From Klebsiella pneumoniae (GTDB taxonomy: Bacteria; Myxococcota_A; UBA796; SXON01): a stretch of 46,512 nt of DNA. The translations under genes were made by a program, and so were the position numbers. Under the pieces are notes generated by a model. The model did not search any database. It saw only the letters and a list, made by a program, of their open reading frames with translations, and was not told where the DNA came from. Positions 15,819 to 23,651 of this stretch are shown in pieces (the stretch's first letter is position 1; the number at the start of each line of letters is the position of its first letter). The DNA lies in the NCBI GenBank assembly GCA_945862325.1, contig CAMAXZ010000033.1, forward strand, positions 1 through 46,512, given 5' to 3'.

Positions 15819-16139
15819 ATGGCGGTCAGCGAGCTCGACGACACCACCTTCACGGCGGCCCTCGCGGAGGCCCCCCTCGCCGTGGTCGACTTCCACGCCA
15901 CCTGGTGCGGTCCGTGCATCATGTTCAAGCCCAAGTTCAAGCGGATCTCCGCCGACTACCCGGACGTGGCGTTCTTCATGGTCGACGGCGAGAAGTCTCC
16001 CGCGGCCCGAAAGACCGTCAATGTGGAGAACCTCCCGTACTTCGCCGTCTACAAGGGCGGGGCCTTCGTCGAGGGCGTGAGCACCGACAAAGAAGACGTG
16101 TTCCGGGCGCTCATCGCGCGCCTTCGGGGCGGCGCGTGA
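15819..16139 (+). CDS. Thioredoxin-family protein
   Basis: This 106-residue single-domain thioredoxin is close to the family's usual length. The redox site is W29-C30-G31-P32-C33, and the cis-proline loop is ENLPYFAVY near residue 76. It lacks a signal peptide, so it acts in the cytoplasm. Its position just after a 2-Cys peroxiredoxin suggests that it re-reduces that enzyme, an inference from context. The ATG is preceded by CGACGGAGCGAC, an acceptable ribosome site. Its TGA overlaps the next gene's GTG by three bases. Confidence 0.93.
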   Translation: MAVSELDDTTFTAALAEAPLAVVDFHATWCGPCIMFKPKFKRISADYPDVAFFMVDGEKSPAARKTVNVENLPYFAVYKGGAFVEGVSTDKEDVFRALIARLRGGA

Positions 16140-16381
16140 AGGCGCCGGTCGTCCGCGATCTGGCCGAGCGCTACGACACGGCCGCGCTCGAGGCGTTCGT
16201 CGAGGCCATCGCCGAGCGCGAGGAGGACCCCGCGGACGTCGGCGGGGACGACCCGGGCGAGAAGCTCACCCACGTCATGTTGGCGCTTCGTTGCCGCGCC
16301 CGGATGGAAGCGGGCGAGTCGTTGAAGGACGCGTTCCGCGCCGAGATGGCGGGGGTTCGCGAGGTCCTCAAGAACGGCTGA
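16136..16381 (+). CDS. Small DUF6952-like protein
   Basis: This is an 81-residue acidic helical protein. Its start MKAPVVRDL and central alternation of acidic helices recall the DUF6952 family, whose genes, as I remember them, follow peroxiredoxin and thioredoxin in Bacteroidota. The similarity is by eye (MKxPVxRxL start, a middle acidic region, then a helix with EAGESLKDAF) and should be confirmed. The GTG start gives a GTGA overlap with the thioredoxin stop, so the product is co-translated with it. Function is unknown; a small partner or regulator of the peroxiredoxin system is a reasonable guess. There is no Cys in a CxxC arrangement. Confidence 0.7.
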   Translation: MKAPVVRDLAERYDTAALEAFVEAIAEREEDPADVGGDDPGEKLTHVMLALRCRARMEAGESLKDAFRAEMAGVREVLKNG

Positions 16382-16398
16382 CCGCGCCGGGCCCCGCC

Positions 16399-18495
16399 TC
16401 AGTCGACGACCATGACCTCGTCGCGGCTGACCCGGGAGATGAGCTCCCCGAGGGAGCGCGCGCGGCTCTCGTCGTCCGCGTACACGGACTTCAGCTGCCC
16501 GACGAGATCCTTCGCGCGGCGGAACGCCCCCACGAGGTCGCCGCTGACGTCGGTGGGCGCGTCGATCTCGGTGAGGATGTCGGCGAGCGGCTTGCCCGAG
16601 GCCCACATGCGGCCGAACGGGATCATCTCCGGGCACCAGGTGACCGGCGTGCCGGTCACACGTTCGGCCCCGGTGACCACCGGGCCCTGGCGGACGCGAT
16701 GGGCGTTGCGGGCGAGCTCGAGGTCGGGGCCGCGGAGCGCGCGGGTGCGCACATCGCGGCCGAACTCCTTGTTGACCGCGCACATCAGGCCGAACAGCAG
16801 CTCGTCCGCGGCGTCCTCGAGGAGGCCCGAGAGGATGAGCTCCGTGACGAAGATCTCCTCGATCTGCACGTGCTGGAGCACCCGCGCACCGGCCCCGAAG
16901 CCGCCGTCGGCGTCGAGGTAGCCGACGTGCTTGAGGAACTCCACCTTGGCCTCGAACTCCGACCAGGAGAGGTTCTCGTTCTCCTCGGCGCGTCGAACGA
17001 GCTTCGAGACGTTCTTGAGCTCCTTGCGCGTCGCGTTCGGGTCGCGTTCGCGGAGCTCGGCCTCGCGCATGATGCGCTTCGACTCCGCTTGGCGGGAGTA
17101 GCTCAAGAAGCTCTTGTCGACGATGTCGCGCACCCGCTCCAGCGGGTTCGCGCGAAGCAGGTTGACGACCGAGTTGAAGCTGAGCGAGAAGCTCGAGCGC
17201 ACCGGCTCGGGCTCCGCGCGCAGGTAGGACGAGAGGTTGTCGCGGCAGTATTGCCAGTCCGCGTGGTCCATCTTCACGAGCACGGCGCCGTTGTCGTCCA
17301 GCCCGCGGCGACCCGCGCGCCCGGCCTTCTGCATGAACTCGCGGACGGTGAGCGGACGAAGGGTCTGCCCGTCGAACTTGCGCAGCCCGTCGAACGCGAC
17401 GGCGCGGGCGGGCATGTTGATGCCGAGGGCGAACGTGCTCGTGCAGTAGAGCATCTTGACGAGGCGACGTTCGTACAGATCCTCGACCAACGCCTTGATT
17501 TGGACGTGGACACCCGCGTGGTGGAACGCAACGCCCTTGCCGTACATGGCGCGGAGCTCGTCGTCGAGGACGCGCCCGGTGTCGGTCGCCGCGAACGCGT
17601 CGAGGTGGACACGGACCCGCTCTTGCTCGTCGGGGCTGAGCAGCGAGCGCCGCAGGCGGCTGGCGAGCCCGCGGGCGTACTGCTCGACCATCTTGCGCGA
17701 GAACGCGAAGTACAGGGCCGGGAGCAGGTCGCCCTCGCGCAAGGCGTCGAACACGTCGCTGGTGGTGGTCGAGGGGCCTCCGCCGCCACGCCCGCCCCCG
17801 CCGCGACGGCGTCCGCGGTCACCGCGGCCCCCGGCGCGCTCCAGCTCGGCCGCGTGCTCCTTGCGCCACCGCTGGTGGGCCTTGTCGAACGCCTCGGGCG
17901 TGACGACGCCCTCCTCGAGGTTGCATACGAAGAAGCTCAGCGGAACGGAGCGACGTGTCTCGGTGACCACCTCGACGGGCGACCCGCGCACCGCCCCCAG
18001 CCAGTCCGCGAAGGCCCGCTGGTTGGAGAGGGTGGCCGACAGGCCGACGATCTGGACGTGCGCCGGCAAGTAGATGAGCACCTCCTCCCAGGTCGTCCCG
18101 CGCTCGCGGTCGTCCAGGAAGTGGATCTCGTCGATGACCACGGCGTCCAGGTCGGTCAGGGGCTCCCCGGAGAGGAGCATGTTCCGCAGGATCTCCGTGG
18201 TCATCACGCGGCACGGGGCCTCGCGGCGGATGACGAGGTCGCCCGTGATGAGGCCGACGCGGGCTTCGCCGAACCGCCGGCTGTAGTCGCGGAACTTCTG
18301 ATTGGACAGGGCCTTGATCGGCGCCGTGTAGATGACCGAGCGGCCGCGCTCGAGGGCGCGATCGACCACCCAGTCGGCCACGACGGTCTTTCCGGTGCCG
18401 GTGGGGGCGCACACCAGCACGGAGCGACCCTCCGCGAGCGCCTGGATGGCGGCTTCCTGGAAGGGGTCGAGTGTCAGGCCGCGGTAGGTTTGCAT
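16399..18495 (-). CDS. Ski2-like superfamily II RNA helicase
   Basis: This 698-residue ATP-dependent helicase has motif I APTGTGKT (30-37), Ia TAPIKALSNQKFRDY, II DEIH near 120, III SATLSN and VI QKAGRAGRRGLD. The pattern is that of Ski2/Mtr4-type RNA helicases rather than DNA RecQ or Lhr, and the C-terminal 300 residues are helical like the ratchet/DSHCT regions. A Gly/Arg-rich insert of about 25 residues (around 222-245) sits before the second RecA domain. The ATG at 18495 was chosen because a longer frame would run through the terminator and tRNA-Glu just upstream. A likely role is unwinding structured RNA during decay or ribosome maturation. Confidence 0.9.
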   Translation of the reverse strand: MQTYRGLTLDPFQEAAIQALAEGRSVLVCAPTGTGKTVVADWVVDRALERGRSVIYTAPIKALSNQKFRDYSRRFGEARVGLITGDLVIRREAPCRVMTTEILRNMLLSGEPLTDLDAVVIDEIHFLDDRERGTTWEEVLIYLPAHVQIVGLSATLSNQRAFADWLGAVRGSPVEVVTETRRSVPLSFFVCNLEEGVVTPEAFDKAHQRWRKEHAAELERAGGRGDRGRRRGGGGRGGGGPSTTTSDVFDALREGDLLPALYFAFSRKMVEQYARGLASRLRRSLLSPDEQERVRVHLDAFAATDTGRVLDDELRAMYGKGVAFHHAGVHVQIKALVEDLYERRLVKMLYCTSTFALGINMPARAVAFDGLRKFDGQTLRPLTVREFMQKAGRAGRRGLDDNGAVLVKMDHADWQYCRDNLSSYLRAEPEPVRSSFSLSFNSVVNLLRANPLERVRDIVDKSFLSYSRQAESKRIMREAELRERDPNATRKELKNVSKLVRRAEENENLSWSEFEAKVEFLKHVGYLDADGGFGAGARVLQHVQIEEIFVTELILSGLLEDAADELLFGLMCAVNKEFGRDVRTRALRGPDLELARNAHRVRQGPVVTGAERVTGTPVTWCPEMIPFGRMWASGKPLADILTEIDAPTDVSGDLVGAFRRAKDLVGQLKSVYADDESRARSLGELISRVSRDEVMVVD

Positions 18496-18544
18496 GTTGC
18501 CGGCCTCGCGGGAAGGCGCCTGGCGTCGTGAGGCGCCCGCGCGC

Positions 18545-18581
18545 AAAGAAAGAAGCCCCGCCAGGGTGAACCTGGCGGGGC
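18545..18581 (-). terminator. Intrinsic terminator of the gltX-tRNA unit
   Basis: Read on the minus strand, an 11-bp perfect stem (GCCCCGCCAGG pairing with CCTGGCGGGGC) with a 5-base loop is followed at once by TTCTTTCTTT. This is a textbook Rho-independent terminator five bases beyond the CCA end of tRNA-Glu. It separates the tRNA unit from the helicase gene. Confidence 0.9.
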
Positions 18582-18585
18582 CCGA

Positions 18586-18661
18586 TGGTACTCCCAACGG
18601 GATTCGAACCCGTGTCTACGCCGTGAGAGGGCGTTGTCCTGGGCCTCTAGACGATGGGAGC
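18586..18661 (-). tRNA. tRNA-Glu (CTC anticodon)
   Basis: The minus strand folds as a cloverleaf: acceptor GCTCCCA/TGGGAGT with a G-T first pair, anticodon loop CTCTCAC (anticodon CTC), and T-arm ACGGG-TTCGAAT-CCCGT. The CCA is encoded. The D-arm and anticodon stem match bacterial tRNA-Glu closely. It follows tRNA-Gln by eight bases and is followed by an intrinsic terminator. Confidence 0.97.
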
Positions 18662-18669
18662 AAGCTATG

Positions 18670-18745
18670 TGGTTGAGGCGCTAGGGGTCGAACCTAGAGT
18701 CTTCGGGGCCAGAACCCGACGTGTTGCCGATTACACTACGCCTCA
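18670..18745 (-). tRNA. tRNA-Gln (CTG anticodon)
   Basis: Cloverleaf on the minus strand: acceptor TGAGGCG/CGCCTCA with the T1-A72 first pair typical of tRNA-Gln, anticodon loop TTCTGGC (anticodon CTG), T-arm CTAGG-TTCGACC-CCTAG, discriminator A and an encoded CCA. It starts 16 bases after the gltX stop and so probably shares its transcript. Confidence 0.97.
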
Positions 18746-18761
18746 GCGCGGTGTCGGCCTT

Positions 18762-20192
18762 CTATGGTGTCGCGCGAGCGGTGTCAACTGCGGCGCGCAA
18801 GCGTCTCAGCGAAGCCTCGCGGCCGAGCGCCACGAGGGTCTGGTACAGGCCGGGTCCGACCTTCTGGCCGCACAGCGCCACGCGAACCGGCTGCGCGACC
18901 TTTCCGAGCTTGAGCCCCTCCGCGGCGCACCAGGCGACGACCGCGGCCTCGAGCGCGGGCTCCGTCCAGTCGCCGGACGCTTCGAGGAGCGCGTGCACGC
19001 CGTGCAGGATCGGAAGGTTCGCGGCGTTGAGGAACGCCGTCACGGCGGCCGGGTCCCGCTCCAGCGCGTCGTCCGGCAGGTAGAGGAACGCCGCCGCGGC
19101 CGCCATCTCGACCAGGGTCCGCGCACGTTCGCGGAACGCGAGGACCGCGGGGACGAGGTCGCGCGCGCCCGGGTCCGCGCCGCGGGCCACGAGGAACGGC
19201 CGGAGTCGCTCGGCCACGACCGCGGGGTCGAGCCGCTTCATCCAGTGCGCGTTGACCCACTGCAGCTTCTCGACGTCCCACTTGCTGGGGCTCTTGCCGA
19301 TGTTCGCGAGGTCGAACACGGCGAGGATCTCGTCGAAGGAGAACACCTCCATGTCGTCGCGGCTCCAGCCGAGGCGACAGAGGTAGTTGACCAGCGCCTC
19401 CGGATGGATGCCGAGCTCGCGGTAGGACGCCACGCTCGTCGCGCCGTGGCGCTTGCTCAGCTTGCTGCCGTCCTGCCCGAGGATGAGCGGCATGTGGCCG
19501 AAGCGCGGTGGGGTGAGGCCGAGCGCCCGGTACAACAGCACCTGCTTCGGCGTGTTGTTCAGATGCTCTTCGCCGCGGAGGACGTGGGAGATCTGCATGT
19601 GGGCATCGTCGACGACCACGACGAAGTTGTACGTCGGGACTCCGTCCGTGCGGACGAGCACGAGGTCGTCGATCTCCGCCGCGTCGTAGGTCACCGTCCC
19701 CTTGAAGAGGTCGTCGACCACGACGGCGCCGTCGTGCGGGACGCGCAGGCGGACGCAATGTGGCCCGCTGTCCTCGCCGAGCCCGAGGTCACGGCAGTGC
19801 CCGTCGTAGCCGAGGTGCTGCTTGTTCTCGAGCTGCACCTTGCGGAGGGCCTCGATGCGCTCGGGCGTGCACGTGCAGCGGTAGGCCGCGCCCGACGTGA
19901 GCAGCGCGTCGAGGGCGGCGCGATAGCGATCGGCGCGCTCGGACTGCCGGTAGGGACCGAAAGGGCCGCCGACCTCGGGGCCCTCGTCCCAGTCGATCCC
20001 GCACCACCGCAGCTCGCGCAGGACGACGGCTTCGTACTCGAGCGTACTGCGGTCCTCGTCCGTGTCCTCGATGCGCAGCAGGAACACGCCGCCGGTGGTC
20101 CGCGCGAAGAGCACGTTGAACAACGCCGTGCGCACACCGCCGATGTGGAGGTTGCCGGTAGGGCTGGGGGCGAAGCGGACGCGGACGGACAT
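18762..20192 (-). CDS. gltX: Glutamyl-tRNA synthetase
   Basis: This 476-residue class I synthetase charges tRNA-Glu with glutamate. The HIGH motif appears as HIGG (16-19) after FAPSPTGNL, and KMSKS as KLSKR (244-248). A zinc-binding C-x-C and Y-x-x-x-C arrangement (YRCTC and YDGHC) lies between. Whether it also mischarges tRNA-Gln (the non-discriminating form that feeds GatCAB) cannot be read directly, but the genes for tRNA-Gln and tRNA-Glu lie immediately downstream on the same strand. GGAG precedes the ATG at good spacing. A small lipoprotein gene ends 21 bases upstream on the same strand. Confidence 0.97.
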   Translation of the reverse strand: MSVRVRFAPSPTGNLHIGGVRTALFNVLFARTTGGVFLLRIEDTDEDRSTLEYEAVVLRELRWCGIDWDEGPEVGGPFGPYRQSERADRYRAALDALLTSGAAYRCTCTPERIEALRKVQLENKQHLGYDGHCRDLGLGEDSGPHCVRLRVPHDGAVVVDDLFKGTVTYDAAEIDDLVLVRTDGVPTYNFVVVVDDAHMQISHVLRGEEHLNNTPKQVLLYRALGLTPPRFGHMPLILGQDGSKLSKRHGATSVASYRELGIHPEALVNYLCRLGWSRDDMEVFSFDEILAVFDLANIGKSPSKWDVEKLQWVNAHWMKRLDPAVVAERLRPFLVARGADPGARDLVPAVLAFRERARTLVEMAAAAAFLYLPDDALERDPAAVTAFLNAANLPILHGVHALLEASGDWTEPALEAAVVAWCAAEGLKLGKVAQPVRVALCGQKVGPGLYQTLVALGREASLRRLRAAVDTARATP

Positions 20193-20213
20193 CGGAGCTC
20201 CGGGGCCCCCGCG

Positions 20214-20738
20214 CTATCCGGCGCCCGGGAACTGGTCGAGCGCGGTGCCGTGCGGCGCGAGCCAGGCGTTGGCCTCCCGCACGAAGGCCTCCTCTTCGAC
20301 CTTGCTCTGGAGGTTCCGCTTTCGGGCGGCGTCGAACGCCGCGACGTCGTTGGCCGCCCAAGCGTCCGCCATCGCCGCGTAGGCTGCCGCGCGCTCCGAC
20401 CACGCGTGGCGAAGCTTCGCGTGCAGGTCGCCGAGCGCGGGGTCGGCGGGCTGGATGCGCCCGGCCGCGGCCTCGAGCTTCTGGGCGCGGGGGAGGAGGT
20501 CCTGGGTCATCAGCGCCGCGACGGCCGCGCCGTCGGACTCGCCGCGCTTGAGCTTGCTCGCGAGGTCGAGGAAGGTCTGCGAGAGCGCGAGGTTGTCGGC
20601 GAAGGCCGCGTTGACCTCGTCCGCGTAGCCGCGCGCCGCCGTCGTGGCCGGATCGTCGCCGCACGCCGTCACCGTCGAGGCGAGCCAAACGCCCAGGGCG
20701 AGCCACCAGGCGATAGATACACGTCGGGCGTTGGGCAT
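20214..20738 (-). CDS. Predicted helical lipoprotein
   Basis: This 174-residue protein has a leader with a hydrophobic core (WWLALGVWLAS) and lipobox TVTAC, followed by a largely alpha-helical Ala-rich body with many Lys/Glu/Arg. The ATG was chosen so that a normal lipoprotein signal remains; upstream extension would add an Arg-rich region antisense to the neighbouring gene. I recognise no family. It is the first gene of the unit that continues into gltX and the two tRNAs. Its start codon lies inside an inverted repeat shared with the divergent gene, and no good ribosome site is present. Confidence 0.7.
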   Translation of the reverse strand: MPNARRVSIAWWLALGVWLASTVTACGDDPATTAARGYADEVNAAFADNLALSQTFLDLASKLKRGESDGAAVAALMTQDLLPRAQKLEAAAGRIQPADPALGDLHAKLRHAWSERAAAYAAMADAWAANDVAAFDAARKRNLQSKVEEEAFVREANAWLAPHGTALDQFPGAG

Positions 20739-20753
20739 CCCGGTCGGGATACC
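20734..20753. promoter_or_regulatory. Inverted repeat between divergent genes
   Basis: An imperfect inverted repeat with 9-bp arms (8 of 9 paired) around a two-base centre includes the perfect core ATCCCG-GT-CGGGAT. It covers the start codon of the lipoprotein gene and lies about 17 bases before the GTG of the divergent gene. It could be an operator controlling both. Confidence 0.35.
20746..20751 (-). promoter_or_regulatory. Candidate -10-like element (TATCCC)
   Basis: On the minus strand TATCCC lies seven bases before the ATG of the lipoprotein that heads the gltX unit, without a ribosome site between. It sits within the right arm of the inverted repeat. The match to a -10 is weak. Confidence 0.2.
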
Positions 20754-20769
20754 GCGCTGGAGGCGGATT

Positions 20770-21717
20770 GTGAAGGCCCTTGAGCAGCAGCTCGTCGCGG
20801 CGCGTGCGCGTGTTCGCGGCCTGCGCGCCCGTGTCCCGTTCGGGCCGGTCGGCGCGCCCGCGCGGATCGACGTCCGGCTCGACGATCTCGACGCCCCGCC
20901 CGGCGCGGCGCCGCCGGAAGGTCGCCCGCTCGACACGGATCAACGGTTCGACGCCATCGTCGACGTCGTCACCTGGACCGGCGCGCTGCCGGCGCGGGTC
21001 ATCGCCCGCCCGACGCACCCCGCGCTCCCGGAGATCGTCCGGTTCCTCCATCGCCTCGAGTGTCCGGTGACCCTGCGGACGTGCGCGCGCGGCCTCGACG
21101 CGCGGCGCGCCGACGAGCTGGTGGACGCCGGCGTCTCGCGGGTGTTCGTGCGGGTCGCCGGGGGCGCGGATGACGCCGGGGGTGTCGCCGAGACGCCGGA
21201 CGAGCCGCGCGCGGCCTGGACGGCGCTCATCGGCGCGCGGCGGTCACGGGGCGCACGCCTCGACGTGCTCGCGGAGGTGGTCGTGCGCGCCGACGCTCCC
21301 GACGGCGTCCGGCGGGCCTTTGCGGCGGCGCGCGAGGTCGGCGCGGACGGCGCGACGCTCGCCCCGCCGTGGGTCGGCAGCCAGATCACCGCGGTGAACC
21401 GGCCCGACCTCGCCTGGGCGGCGACGCAGCGCGCGCCGTTTCATCGGACACCGGGGCCGGTGATGCGGGCGCTCCTGGCGCTCGCGGCCTCGCCCGAGAA
21501 GGGGCCGCTGCCCGGACGCCGCCGCGACGCCGGGCTTCGCCGCTGCGCCGTGGCCGGCTCCCGCATCGAGGTCGGTCCCACCGGGCTGGCGAGCGCGTGC
21601 CCGTTCAAGCCCGGCGCGTGCGCGACGTCCGCGCTCGCCGATGGCGCCGGCCTCGTGGGGCACGCCGCGGCGGTTCGCGCGTGCGATCGGGAGTGTTGGC
21701 ACCCCGACGTCCGCTGA
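20770..21717 (+). CDS. Radical-SAM-like protein lacking the cluster CxxxCxxC, with twitch-type C-terminus
   Basis: This is a 315-residue protein. The middle reads like a radical-SAM barrel: VTWTGALPARV in the place of the GGEP loop, then a helix and a TLRTCARGLD strand/loop resembling TNG, and SRVFVRVAGG resembling the next strand (VSLDG). Yet there is no cysteine in the first 100 residues, so the [4Fe-4S]/SAM motif is missing. The C-terminus keeps a SPASM/twitch-like pattern, Cys259-x12-Gly-x4-Cys277, Cys283, then Cys305-x3-Cys309. The GTG start follows GGAGG with a six-base spacer. It may be a degenerate scaffold or use an auxiliary cluster only. The function is unknown. Confidence 0.6.
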   Translation: MKALEQQLVAARARVRGLRARVPFGPVGAPARIDVRLDDLDAPPGAAPPEGRPLDTDQRFDAIVDVVTWTGALPARVIARPTHPALPEIVRFLHRLECPVTLRTCARGLDARRADELVDAGVSRVFVRVAGGADDAGGVAETPDEPRAAWTALIGARRSRGARLDVLAEVVVRADAPDGVRRAFAAAREVGADGATLAPPWVGSQITAVNRPDLAWAATQRAPFHRTPGPVMRALLALAASPEKGPLPGRRRDAGLRRCAVAGSRIEVGPTGLASACPFKPGACATSALADGAGLVGHAAAVRACDRECWHPDVR

Positions 21718-21858
21718 GCCCGCTCGCGCGGCGCGGGGTTGCGCGGCCGCGCCGCCTCGGATAGCCGCCCCGGTCCGCGCGGGCTCCCCCGTGTGGCGCG
21801 CCGCGGCTCGGCCTCGGCTCGCGCCGCCGCTCGCCCAGTCGCTTCGCAACGTGTCGCC

Positions 21859-22389
21859 ATGAGCTTTCCTGTCGTCTCCCTCGAATCCGTGCCGCCGCAG
21901 GGCCTCGACGTGCCCGTGGCGGCGGCGTGGTCGCGCGCCGACGCCGAGGTGGCGATGGAGGGCCCGCTCGACGCGGTCAGCGGTGCGTTGCACGTCACGC
22001 GCGAGGGCAAGGACCTCGTGGTCGTCGGCACGATCGTGGCCACGGCGTCCGTCGGCTGCGGCCGCTGCGCCCGAGTCGTGCCGCTCACCGTCCGCGCCGA
22101 CGTCGACTGCCTCTACCTCTCGCCGCGCCCCGACGACGCGCCGGACCCCGAGACGTCGCACGCCGAGCTCGGCGAGTATGACGGGGTCGCGCTCGATCTC
22201 GCCCACGTCGTCGGGGAGTCTCTCGCGTTGGAGCGCCCGGCGCGCGTACTGTGCGCCGACGTCGATCCCGCCGAGGACGCCGCGTGCCTCGCCCGATGGC
22301 GGGCCGCCACGGCGACGCCCGAGCCCGACGGCCCGGTCGATCCGCGCTTCGCGCTGCTTCACTCGCTCAAATTTCCGAATCAGGAGTAG
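21859..22389 (+). CDS. DUF177 (YceD) family protein
   Basis: This 176-residue protein of the DUF177/YceD family is nearly always encoded just before rpmF, as here (3-base gap). It has the paired cysteines Cys67 and Cys70 in GCGRCARVV and a second pair, Cys132 and Cys143, in the C-terminal region that usually chelates metal, and an acidic middle. Relatives are implicated in 23S rRNA or large-subunit maturation; the biochemical activity is not well established. The 141-base region upstream is GC-rich and shows no clear promoter, though this gene probably begins the long run that extends to nusB. The ATG has no strong ribosome site. Confidence 0.85.
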   Translation: MSFPVVSLESVPPQGLDVPVAAAWSRADAEVAMEGPLDAVSGALHVTREGKDLVVVGTIVATASVGCGRCARVVPLTVRADVDCLYLSPRPDDAPDPETSHAELGEYDGVALDLAHVVGESLALERPARVLCADVDPAEDAACLARWRAATATPEPDGPVDPRFALLHSLKFPNQE

Positions 22390-22392
22390 GTC

Positions 22393-22593
22393 ATGCCCGT
22401 TCCCAAAAAGCGCACCTCCCGCGCCGTCCGCAACCAGCGCCGTGCGCACGACTTCCTCGTCGCGTCCGCGGCGGTGGAGGCCTGCCCCGACTGTGGCCAG
22501 CCCAAGGAGCGTCACCACGTGTGCCCGTCCTGCGGCAGCTACCGCGGCCGCAAGGTCTTCGCCGACAACGACGAGGCCGTCGCGGCGGAGTAG
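22393..22593 (+). CDS. rpmF: 50S ribosomal protein L32
   Basis: This 66-residue basic ribosomal protein begins MPVPKKRTSRAVRNQRRAH, a near-invariant L32 start. The zinc-ribbon cysteines Cys31, Cys34, Cys44 and Cys47 are all present, so this is the zinc-binding (C+) form. GGAG precedes the ATG. Its position between DUF177 and plsX is the classical bacterial order. Confidence 0.98.
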   Translation: MPVPKKRTSRAVRNQRRAHDFLVASAAVEACPDCGQPKERHHVCPSCGSYRGRKVFADNDEAVAAE

Positions 22594-22596
22594 TCC

Positions 22597-23601
22597 GTGG
22601 CGGACCCGAGGCCTGTCGCGCTCGACGCCTTCGGAGGCGACGGCGCCCCTGACGCCGTGATCGAGGGCGCCGTGATGGCGTCCCGTCAAGGCATTCCTAC
22701 GCTGCTCGTCGGCGACGCCGCGCGTCTGCGCGGGCGTGTGCCCCGCGGTCTCGAGTTCGTCCACGCCCCCGAGGTGGTGGAGATGGACGAGCCGGCGCAT
22801 ACGGCGATCCGGCGCAAGCCGGGTGCGTCGGTGCGTCGCATCATGGAGCTCGTGCGGGACGGCACCGCGCTCGCCGCGGTGTCGTGCGGCAACTCGGGGG
22901 CGGCGATGGCGAGCGCCGTCCACGTGCTCGGCACCATCCCTCCGATCGACCGTCCGCCGCTCTGCACGGTCGTGCCGCGGCGCGACGGCGGCCAGCTCGT
23001 CCTGCTCGACCTCGGCGCGAACGTCGACTGCAAGCCCTTCCAGCTCGCGCAGTTCGCCGTGCTCGGCGAGGCCTACGCGCGGGCGGTGCTGGGGCTCGAG
23101 CGTCCGCGCGTCGGCCTGCTCGCCAACGGCGAGGAGCCCGGAAAGGGCAACACCCAGGTGCGCGCCGCGTACGCCGAGATCGAGGCGCTCGACCTCGACT
23201 TCGTCGGCAACGTCGAGCCGCTTGGTGCGCTGCGGGGCGGGTGCGACGTGCTCGTGTGCGACGGGTTCGTGGGCAACGTCATGCTCAAGACCGTCGAAGG
23301 CACGGTCGAGGTCGCGTGGCGGGTGCTCCGGGAAGAGATCCGCCGACGCCCGTCGGCGCGCGTCGCGGCCTGGCTCCTGCGGGGGGCGATCTGGCGGTTC
23401 CGCGAACGTACGGCGTACGACGCGGTCGGGGGAGCGCTCCTCCTCGGCATCGACGGCGTCGCGGTCGTGGGGCACGGCCGCGCCGACGCCCGCGCCGTCG
23501 CCAGCGCCGTGCGATTCGCGCGGGCGTGCGCGGGTGCCGGGCTGGTCAACGCGCTGCGCCACTTTGCGGTCGACCGGCTGCCGCAGCCGCCGCGGCGGTA
23601 G
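22597..23601 (+). CDS. plsX: Phosphate acyltransferase PlsX
   Basis: PlsX converts acyl-ACP to acyl-phosphate, the donor for glycerol-3-phosphate acylation in phospholipid synthesis. At 334 residues it matches the family. Recognisable segments are [17 protein letters not shown] at the N-terminus, [33 protein letters not shown], and [15 protein letters not shown]. The GTG start lies three bases after the rpmF stop. The usual fabH, fabD and fabG genes are missing between it and acpP, so fatty-acid initiation genes must lie elsewhere. It acts at the cytoplasmic membrane face. Confidence 0.97.
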   Translation: MADPRPVALDAFGGDGAPDAVIEGAVMASRQGIPTLLVGDAARLRGRVPRGLEFVHAPEVVEMDEPAHTAIRRKPGASVRRIMELVRDGTALAAVSCGNSGAAMASAVHVLGTIPPIDRPPLCTVVPRRDGGQLVLLDLGANVDCKPFQLAQFAVLGEAYARAVLGLERPRVGLLANGEEPGKGNTQVRAAYAEIEALDLDFVGNVEPLGALRGGCDVLVCDGFVGNVMLKTVEGTVEVAWRVLREEIRRRPSARVAAWLLRGAIWRFRERTAYDAVGGALLLGIDGVAVVGHGRADARAVASAVRFARACAGAGLVNALRHFAVDRLPQPPRR

Positions 23602-23651
23602 CCGTTGACCGGCGGGTCGGTTACTCCGCCCGCTCGCTGCCGGAGTCTCAA

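Noticed and set aside
16291..18531. A long plus-strand frame opposite the helicase
   Set aside because: The minus strand carries all helicase motifs. The plus-strand translation shows no family and is a GC shadow.
18496..18597. A longer N-terminus for the Ski2-like helicase
   Set aside because: The extension would translate the intrinsic terminator and part of tRNA-Glu. The start at 18495 gives a normal N-terminus.
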